Source: Saprospiraceae bacterium
GTDB taxonomy: Bacteria; Bacteroidota; Bacteroidia; Chitinophagales; Saprospiraceae
NCBI GenBank assembly: GCA_020436955.1
Contig: JAGQWW010000179.1
Location: 1 to 5,984 of the forward strand
Length of the DNA stretch: 5,984 nucleotides
Direction: 5' to 3'
The notes under the pieces were generated by a model. It was not told the origin of the DNA. It saw only the letters and a list, made by a program, of their open reading frames with translations, and did no database searches. Made by a program: the position numbers and the translations under genes. Below are positions 1-4,106 of the stretch, in pieces; the stretch's first letter is position 1, and each line of letters starts with the position of its first letter.

Positions 1-1401
1 TCCGATGACATTATTTATTTCAAAATTGCCGGGGCCATGCCTTTCTACACGGCTGGTCCAAAAGTCAGCGACCTCTTTTAAAAGGGGATATCCTTTTTCT
101 TTGAGCCAGTTTTTATCTTTCGTCAACTCATAGTATTTCCAATACGACCAACCGATACAACCGGTAATATGATGCTGAAAAGGACCGGTCAAAGCCCACA
201 CAGGTGTGTCTTCCGAACCATCGGCAGATGATTCCCAGGGGAACATCACGCCGTCATACCCATGCATAAATGCATTCATGCGGGCAGCTTCCATCCTGTC
301 AAAACGGTAATCGAGTAGTGATTTAGATATGCCAGGCTGCAACATCAACAACGGAGGATACATCCACAATTCTGTATCCCAAAATACGTGTCCGTTATAA
401 CCCAATCCGGAAAGGCCCATCGGGGAAAGACTCAATCCACTTCCTTCCCTGGCAAAACTATATAAATGATACAAAGCAGAACGAACTGCCAACTGCGATG
501 CAGGGTCACCCTCGATAATGATATCACTTTGCCAGAGTTCTTCCCAGACTAGTAAGTGCCTGTTGAGCAATCGGTCTATACCTTCCAGCTTAGCAAAAAT
601 GGTCAATCGCTCCGCTTCATTAAAAGCATCTATGCTATGGCCGGAAGAGATAGTAGAACCTACTACAGCAAATTCATAGGTCTCCCCTTCTTTCAGTTTT
701 TTATAAAACTTCATCAAGTGGCGATTGAAATCCCAGTCTTCGTGAATGACATCAGGTTCTTCACCATGCTTCTCCCGAAAAATAAAACTGGTGGATGCTG
801 CTACAGTCAATTTGCCGGTTGGGCTTTTCCCCACTGAAGACATCAAAGGAATAAGCACATGAGGTCGATCAATCTCAGCATAAATATTCCTAACATCAAC
901 CAGGTGGTCAGGAGATTCAATTACGCTATAAGGTGTTATGGTAACATCTTTCTTAGCCGTAATTTTTATGATGCTCATGGCCGTAAATGGCAAATGGCGT
1001 AAAGACATCAACTGGTGCTCCACCGCTACCTTGTCCCCAACATCATACGTTGTTGTTAGTATCGCCTTTTTCATATCCAGAGTCTGGGCATACCCTTGAA
1101 TATCTTTCCGCCCTACCCTTCTTCCATCCACATCTAAATCCATATTGATGTGGTTAAAAGTTTTGAGAATATTACTCACTCTGCCGCGCTGGTAATTGTC
1201 ATAGACTCCATTCAAAACCACATCCTTTACCTTCATAGGTTCCGGTGAAGAAACCAGCCCCACCATTCCGTTGGCTACCGTGATACCATAATAATTAGAG
1301 GGATCAATATTTTTTGCTACAATTTCCCAACCTTCCTTTTGGGCGTTAAGGTTTGAAAAGACTATCGCAAACAGGAATATGAAACCGGCTTTTAATCGCA
1401 T
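1..1401 (-). CDS. Secreted glycoside hydrolase family 65 protein (alpha-glucosidase or phosphorylase type), C-terminus outside window
   Basis: This frame is open from an ATG at 1401 to the left edge, giving 467 residues without a stop. Residues 1-20 form a signal peptide: MRLK, a hydrophobic core, then NLNA before Q21. There is no lipobox Cys, so a soluble periplasmic or exported protein is expected. Residues about 25-270 fit the GH65 N-terminal beta-sandwich, and from about 310 the (alpha/alpha)6 catalytic barrel begins. Seen motifs are GHVFWDTE (337-344), FPWESSADG and TGPFQHHITG (405-414), all typical of GH65. The last visible residues, NNVIG (463-467), match the segment just before the family's catalytic acid (usually GPDEY), so that Glu would lie about three residues outside. 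GH65 enzymes phosphorolyse or hydrolyse alpha-glucosides such as trehalose, maltose and kojibiose. Export makes a hydrolase more likely than a cytoplasmic phosphorylase, and secreted kojibiose-type alpha-1,2-glucosidases are known in Bacteroidota; the substrate is inference. The gene is divergent from ribA. Family assignment is strong; activity is open. Confidence 0.9.
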   Translation of the reverse strand, partial: MRLKAGFIFLFAIVFSNLNAQKEGWEIVAKNIDPSNYYGITVANGMVGLVSSPEPMKVKDVVLNGVYDNYQRGRVSNILKTFNHINMDLDVDGRRVGRKDIQGYAQTLDMKKAILTTTYDVGDKVAVEHQLMSLRHLPFTAMSIIKITAKKDVTITPYSVIESPDHLVDVRNIYAEIDRPHVLIPLMSSVGKSPTGKLTVAASTSFIFREKHGEEPDVIHEDWDFNRHLMKFYKKLKEGETYEFAVVGSTISSGHSIDAFNEAERLTIFAKLEGIDRLLNRHLLVWEELWQSDIIIEGDPASQLAVRSALYHLYSFAREGSGLSLSPMGLSGLGYNGHVFWDTELWMYPPLLMLQPGISKSLLDYRFDRMEAARMNAFMHGYDGVMFPWESSADGSEDTPVWALTGPFQHHITGCIGWSYWKYYELTKDKNWLKEKGYPLLKEVADFWTSRVERHGPGNFEINNVIG

Positions 1402-1487
1402 TTTTTATCTTTTAAAATGGTAATTGCTACTTTTAATTTATAAAGCTAAAATAGAACTAAATCGATGAATTCCTGTTTCCATTGCTA

Positions 1488-1496
1488 CAAAAAGTA
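1488..1496 (-). promoter_or_regulatory. Weak candidate -7 element for the GH65 gene
   Basis: On the minus strand this reads TACTTTTTG, the Bacteroidota -7 consensus TAnnTTTG with one extra base in the spacer. It lies about 87 bp upstream of the GH65 start. No convincing -33 TTG was found at the normal distance. The rest of the gap from 1402 to 1550 is AT-rich and shows no other clear signal. Confidence 0.2.
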
Positions 1497-1551
1497 AAAG
1501 TTACACTATCAAATAAAATCTTACCAGGCACCCTAAAAAGCGCATTATTCC

Positions 1552-1559
1552 TAACTTTG
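1552..1559 (+). promoter_or_regulatory. Bacteroidota-type -7 promoter element upstream of ribA
   Basis: TAACTTTG is an exact match to TAnnTTTG, the -7 element read by the Bacteroidota housekeeping sigma factor. Transcription would start near 1565-1568, giving a leader of about 40 nt before the ribA ATG. The -33 element is poor: there is no TTG at about 19 bp upstream. The region has no FMN riboswitch; the conserved FMN aptamer segments are absent and the leader is far too short. Confidence 0.5.
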
Positions 1560-1561
1560 CA

Positions 1562-1587
1562 ACCCGGAAAGCAACAAAATACCGGGT
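1562..1587 (+). promoter_or_regulatory. Inverted repeat (possible hairpin) in the ribA leader
   Basis: The arms ACCCGG (1562-1567) and CCGGGT (1582-1586 plus T1587) are perfect reverse complements separated by 14 bases. The stem is 6 bp with five G-C pairs, at or immediately after the predicted transcription start and about 20 bases before the ribA start codon. It has no T-run after it, so it is not a terminator. A role as mRNA 5' stabiliser, operator, or none at all are all possible. Confidence 0.35.
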
Positions 1588-1606
1588 ATCATATTAAAGC
1601 GACCTG

Positions 1607-2188
1607 ATGAAAAGACTTGCAGAGGCTATCTTACCAACCAAATGGGGCAACTTCACCATGATTTCTTACGCTGACGCTGCGGAGAATCCTATGCCACATC
1701 TGGCCCTGGTTGCCAAGGATACGGATTTTGAAAAGGCAATATTGGTAAGGGTCCATTCTGAATGTATGACCGGTGATACCTTTGGATCTAAGCGTTGCGA
1801 TTGTGGTGAACAATTGGATACAGCCATGCAAATGGCAGCCAAGGAAGGAGGAATCATTGTTTATTTGCGCCAGGAAGGAAGAGGTATCGGACTTACCAAT
1901 AAATTGAGAGCCTACAACTTACAGGACCAGGGATTAAATACCATCGACGCCAATACCCATCTTGGATTCGAGGCAGATGCACGCCAATATGATATCGCAA
2001 TTGAAATTTTGCAGGATTTGGGTGTAAAGGAAATTGCCTTGCTGACCAATAATCCGCTGAAAATAAAAGCCCTGGAAAACTCACCGGTTAAAGTGGAGAA
2101 AAGAATACCGCTAATCATTCAGCCTCAACAGGACAATGCAAATTACCTGCAGACCAAGAAGGATTTAATGGGCCATCTTTTAAAATAA
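1607..2188 (+). CDS. ribA: GTP cyclohydrolase II
   Basis: This 193-residue protein catalyses the first committed step of riboflavin synthesis in the cytoplasm: GTP to 2,5-diamino-6-ribosylamino-4-pyrimidinone 5'-phosphate, formate and pyrophosphate. The zinc ligands are visible as C53 in VHSECMTGD and C64 and C66 in KRCDCG. The GTP-binding loop LRQEGRGIGL (87-96) and the catalytic set Y103, D124 and R126 (in LGFEADAR) align with E. coli Y105, D126 and R128. TNNPLK and the C-terminal YLxTKxxxMGHLL block complete the family signature. Length is close to the 196 residues of E. coli RibA, so this is a stand-alone enzyme with no RibB (DHBP synthase) domain, unlike the RibBA fusions common in bacteria. 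The ATG at 1607 matches the family N-terminus; no Shine-Dalgarno is seen. It is divergent from the GH65 gene and convergent with the small membrane protein gene, so no riboflavin partner sits next to it here. Confidence 0.97.
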   Translation: MKRLAEAILPTKWGNFTMISYADAAENPMPHLALVAKDTDFEKAILVRVHSECMTGDTFGSKRCDCGEQLDTAMQMAAKEGGIIVYLRQEGRGIGLTNKLRAYNLQDQGLNTIDANTHLGFEADARQYDIAIEILQDLGVKEIALLTNNPLKIKALENSPVKVEKRIPLIIQPQQDNANYLQTKKDLMGHLLK

Positions 2189-2200
2189 GGAAAATTATTT
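2183..2200. repeat. Stop-to-stop palindrome between convergent ribA and small membrane protein gene
   Basis: AAATAA (2183-2188) and TTATTT (2195-2200) are reverse complements around a 6-base centre. They arise because both convergent genes end in a Lys codon followed by TAA. The stem is pure A-T, so it is unlikely to terminate transcription by itself. No better terminator is seen in the 6-bp gap, so read-through in both directions is possible. Confidence 0.4.
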
Positions 2201-2407
2201 AGCGCCTTCTACTTCAGGCATTTTGCAAGCCTCATCAGCCGTCTTACCACAAACAGTACACTCACCAATCTGATCCTTCAACATAGGATTGTTGGTTGCG
2301 CAGGTTCCTCTAAATTCATTACCGGTTACAATATGTCTGAGGTTGATTAGCATGAAACCTACACCATATGCAACGAAGATGATAAGAAAGATATACAAGA
2401 AGGTCAT
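2195..2407 (-). CDS. Small single-pass, Cys-rich membrane protein
   Basis: This 70-residue protein starts with a hydrophobic helix (about residues 2-21), followed by a charged segment and a short domain with four cysteines: C36 in FRGTCA, C50 and C53 in ECTVC, and C61. The layout recalls the short Bacteroidota proteins annotated only as 'membrane or secreted protein', and more loosely NqrM (DUF539), which also has a helix and a GxC motif; NqrM helps mature the Na+-pumping NADH:quinone oxidoreductase. That link is a guess and no nqr genes are in view. The CxxC plus two further Cys suggests binding of a metal or Fe-S cluster, or a redox role. The ATG at 2407 is preferred because the helix then starts at once; an in-frame ATG at 2443 would add twelve polar residues. 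The gene is convergent with ribA and divergent from mazG, and a TACTTTTG element at 2519-2512 could drive it. Confidence 0.75.
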   Translation of the reverse strand: MTFLYIFLIIFVAYGVGFMLINLRHIVTGNEFRGTCATNNPMLKDQIGECTVCGKTADEACKMPEVEGAK

Positions 2408-2492
2408 AATTGTAGAATGCTTTTGTGAAGTGGAAATGTCCACCGAAAATTCAACTAATAAACAGCTGAAAGAGCCTGTTGTTTAGACCGGC

Positions 2493-2500
2493 TATCTTTA
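2493..2500 (+). promoter_or_regulatory. Candidate -7 element for mazG
   Basis: TATCTTTA matches seven of the eight positions of TAnnTTTG and lies 32 bp upstream of the mazG ATG. No TTG is present at the usual -33 spacing; the closest, at 2479-2481, leaves only 11 bp. It is close to, and faces, the minus-strand element at 2512-2519. Confidence 0.3.
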
Positions 2501-2511
2501 TCTTGCGGCTG

Positions 2512-2519
2512 CAAAAGTA
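2512..2519 (-). promoter_or_regulatory. Candidate -7 element for the small membrane protein gene
   Basis: On the minus strand this reads TACTTTTG, an exact TAnnTTTG match. A TTG lies 21 bases upstream of it, inside the first codons of mazG, which is an acceptable -33 spacing for this phylum. The predicted leader is about 100 nt for the ATG at 2407, or about 60 nt for the alternative ATG at 2443. Confidence 0.45.
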
Positions 2520-2532
2520 TAAAATAAAAGCC

Positions 2533-3318
2533 ATGCCTGACAATACCATCCAGGATAAATTACAAGCATTTGAACGCCTTTTGGGCATTATGGACGATCT
2601 ACGTGCCGGATGTCCATGGGATCGTAAACAAACCTTCCATAGTTTGCGCAACCTGACCATCGAAGAAACTTATGAATTAGCTGATGCAATCCTGGAAGAA
2701 AATCTTGATGACATCAAGGAAGAAGTAGGAGACATCATGCTTCATCTCGTTTTTTATGCAAAAATAGCTGACGAAAAAAAGGCCTGGGATGTGGCAGACG
2801 CTTTGAATGACGTTTGTGAAAAACTCATCAAACGGCACCCCCATATCTATGGTGACCTTACCGTTGAAAATGAAGAAGAAGTCAAAAAGAATTGGGAACA
2901 ATTGAAATTGCAGGAAGGTAAAAAAGGTGTACTGGCCGGCGTTCCGCAATCACTCCCGGCTATGGTGAAAGCCTATCGTATGCAGGAAAAAACCAAACAA
3001 GTAGGCTTTGAATGGGAAAATGCTCAGCAGGTATGGGCCAAAGTAGAAGAAGAGATCGAAGAGTTTAAAAAAGTAATGCAGGAAGGGGAAAGCCAGGAAA
3101 GAAAAGAAGAAGAATTTGGTGATATTTTGTTTTCATTGGTCAATTATGCAAGGTTTGAAGGTATAGATCCGGAAACGGCTTTGGAGAAAATTAATGTAAA
3201 ATTTAAAAGGCGCTTTGAGTTTATTGAGGCCAATGCCCCCAAACCACTGATAGAGATGAGCCTGGAAGAAATGGATGCTCTTTGGAATGAAGCAAAACAC
3301 CTGGAACACAAGTCATAA
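2533..3318 (+). CDS. mazG: Nucleoside triphosphate pyrophosphohydrolase MazG
   Basis: This 261-residue protein hydrolyses (d)NTPs to the monophosphate and pyrophosphate in the cytoplasm. In E. coli it clears aberrant nucleotides and lowers ppGpp. It has the full two-domain MazG layout and nearly the E. coli length (263). The N-terminal repeat has CPWD (27-30), E44/E45/E48 and E64-x-x-D67; the C-terminal repeat has E173/E174/E177 and E194-x-x-D197, which are the EExxE and ExxD magnesium-binding sets. KRHPHIYGD (100-108) and NWEQLK are further family marks, and KTKQVGFEW (153-161) precedes the second repeat, so both halves look intact. The ATG at 2533 is chosen because the family begins at about this point; the frame is open 18 codons further upstream to an ATG at 2479, but that stretch overlaps the promoter region and looks non-coding. 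There is no toxin-antitoxin (mazEF) partner nearby. It is followed by a 169-bp gap, so it is probably monocistronic. Confidence 0.95.
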   Translation: MPDNTIQDKLQAFERLLGIMDDLRAGCPWDRKQTFHSLRNLTIEETYELADAILEENLDDIKEEVGDIMLHLVFYAKIADEKKAWDVADALNDVCEKLIKRHPHIYGDLTVENEEEVKKNWEQLKLQEGKKGVLAGVPQSLPAMVKAYRMQEKTKQVGFEWENAQQVWAKVEEEIEEFKKVMQEGESQERKEEEFGDILFSLVNYARFEGIDPETALEKINVKFKRRFEFIEANAPKPLIEMSLEEMDALWNEAKHLEHKS

Positions 3319-3335
3319 ATAGGCGACCATTTATG
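3314..3335 (+). other. Stem-loop overlapping the mazG stop codon
   Basis: CATAAAT (3314-3320) and ATTTATG (3329-3335) are perfect reverse complements around an 8-base loop. The mazG TAA lies in the left arm. The stem is A-T rich and is followed by GGGCA rather than a T-run, so it is not a standard intrinsic terminator. It may act as a 3'-end structure or be chance. Confidence 0.3.
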
Positions 3336-3357
3336 GGGCATGTTTCAACATATTTTC

Positions 3358-3365
3358 TACTTTTG
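3358..3365 (+). promoter_or_regulatory. Candidate -7 promoter element upstream of the DUF151-UVR gene
   Basis: TACTTTTG is an exact TAnnTTTG match, 122 bp before the start codon at 3488, giving a leader of roughly 115 nt. No clear -33 TTG is seen. A second, imperfect element, TACCTTTC, occurs at 3402-3409 and overlaps the palindrome at 3384-3406, so the true start site is uncertain. Confidence 0.4.
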
Positions 3366-3383
3366 TGCCCCGATTTGAAAGCG

Positions 3384-3406
3384 AGGTACACAAATTTATT
3401 GTACCT
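3384..3406. promoter_or_regulatory. Operator-like palindrome upstream of the DUF151-UVR gene
   Basis: The arms AGGTACA (3384-3390) and TGTACCT (3400-3406) are perfect 7-bp reverse complements with an A/T-rich 9-base centre. The 23-bp dyad could be a binding site for a dimeric regulator, or an RNA hairpin in the leader if transcription starts near 3372. Its right arm overlaps a -7-like TACCTTTC, as expected for an operator that blocks a promoter. The regulator is unknown. Confidence 0.4.
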
Positions 3407-3487
3407 TTCGTAAAGTAGCAGTCGGAATAAAAAACTAAGAATAGCTTCGCTTGTTTCCAATATTGAAGTTAAATTTAGCGTAGGATT

Positions 3488-4090
3488 ATGAAGAAAATTC
3501 CTCTTGATATAGTTGCCCTTTCTCATTCCGTAACACAATCTCATAACTATGCGGTTGTACTGGGAGAGCAAGACGGCCCAAGAAGGTTACCCATTGTGAT
3601 AGGAGGTTTTGAAGCGCAGGCAATTGCAGTTGCCATGGAAAGAATGGTACCCAACCGCCCTTTGACCCACGACCTTTTTAAAAATACCCTCGAGACATTG
3701 CATATTGACCTTAAAGAGGTCATCATCAACAACTTGTTAGATGGTATTTTCTATGCAAGATTGGTCGTAGAAAAGAATGGCGAAATCATCGAAATTGACT
3801 CTCGCACTTCCGATGCATTAGCAATGGCAGTTCGTTTCAATTGTCCCATTTTCACTTATGAATTTATCCTGGATGCCGCCGGGGTAATTCTGGAAGATTC
3901 GGACGAGCAACAAGGTGCTGCAGCTGCCCCTAGCAAAACGCCAGCTAAGAAAAAGAAAAAAGAAAAAGCACTGTCTTCCTATACCGTTGATGAACTCAAC
4001 GACTTATTGACCGAAGTGCTTAATCAGGAAAACTACGAAAGAGCCGCTGAAATACGCGACGAAATAACAAGAAGAAAAGAGGAGCAATAA
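3488..4090 (+). CDS. Bifunctional nuclease (DUF151/BFN) domain protein with C-terminal UVR motif
   Basis: This 200-residue protein has an N-terminal BFN (DUF151) domain at about residues 1-133. Typical pieces are the opening strand with hydrophobic and Ser/Thr residues, LPIVIGGFEAQAIA, RPLTHDLF, a FYARL strand, and SRTSDALAMAVRFNCPIF. A flexible Ala/Lys-rich linker (about 138-160, with a run of five Lys) leads to a UVR motif at about 162-196, including NYERAAEIRDEI, of the kind that joins UvrB to UvrC. BFN proteins are named for a plant member with DNase and RNase activity; activity has not been shown for most bacterial members. The BFN-UVR pairing is common in Bacteroidota and suggests contact with Uvr or Clp-type partners, which is inference. 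The protein should be cytoplasmic, with no signal peptide. The ATG at 3488 fits the family start. The gene ends inside a strong intrinsic terminator, so its transcript stops there. Confidence 0.9.
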   Translation: MKKIPLDIVALSHSVTQSHNYAVVLGEQDGPRRLPIVIGGFEAQAIAVAMERMVPNRPLTHDLFKNTLETLHIDLKEVIINNLLDGIFYARLVVEKNGEIIEIDSRTSDALAMAVRFNCPIFTYEFILDAAGVILEDSDEQQGAAAAPSKTPAKKKKKEKALSSYTVDELNDLLTEVLNQENYERAAEIRDEITRRKEEQ

Positions 4091-4106
4091 GCTCCTCTTT
4101 TTTTTT
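4075..4106. terminator. Bidirectional intrinsic terminator between convergent genes
   Basis: AAAAGAGGAGC (4075-4085) pairs with GCTCCTCTTTT (4091-4101) around the 5-base loop AATAA, an 11-bp stem with a G-C rich core. A run of nine T (4098-4106) follows on the plus strand. On the minus strand the same stem is followed by TTTT then CTTCTT, so it may also stop the transcript of the T9SS gene. The plus gene's TAA lies in the loop and the minus gene's TAA overlaps the end of the T-run. Confidence 0.9.

Noticed and set aside
556..837. 93-codon plus-strand open frame inside the GH65 gene
   Set aside because: It is antisense to a well-supported coding frame with GH65 motifs, and its translation shows no recognisable domain or composition typical of a real protein.
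1402..1606. FMN riboswitch in front of ribA
   Set aside because: The conserved FMN aptamer segments are absent, and the leader after the predicted start site is only about 40 nt, much shorter than the aptamer.
2408..2443. Upstream start (ATG at 2443) for the small membrane protein
   Set aside because: It would place twelve polar residues before the helix, whereas proteins of this layout start almost directly with the helix. It cannot be fully excluded.
2479..2532. Upstream in-frame extension of mazG from an ATG at 2479
   Set aside because: It would add 18 residues not seen in the family and covers the likely promoter; the ATG at 2533 gives the normal MazG length and N-terminus.
2533..3318. 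mazG as part of a mazEF toxin-antitoxin or defence cluster
   Set aside because: No mazE- or mazF-like gene or other defence gene lies nearby; neighbours are housekeeping or uncharacterised genes.
3366..3487. Small RNA or riboswitch in the long leader of the DUF151-UVR gene
   Set aside because: Besides the 7-bp dyad, only a weak 6-bp complementarity (AAGCGA at 3379-3384 with TCGCTT at 3447-3452) was found, which is not enough to support a structured RNA.
3221..3571. 116-codon minus-strand open frame across the mazG end, the gap and the DUF151-UVR start
   Set aside because: It overlaps two conserved genes on the other strand, its product has no known motif, and no promoter or upstream signal supports it.
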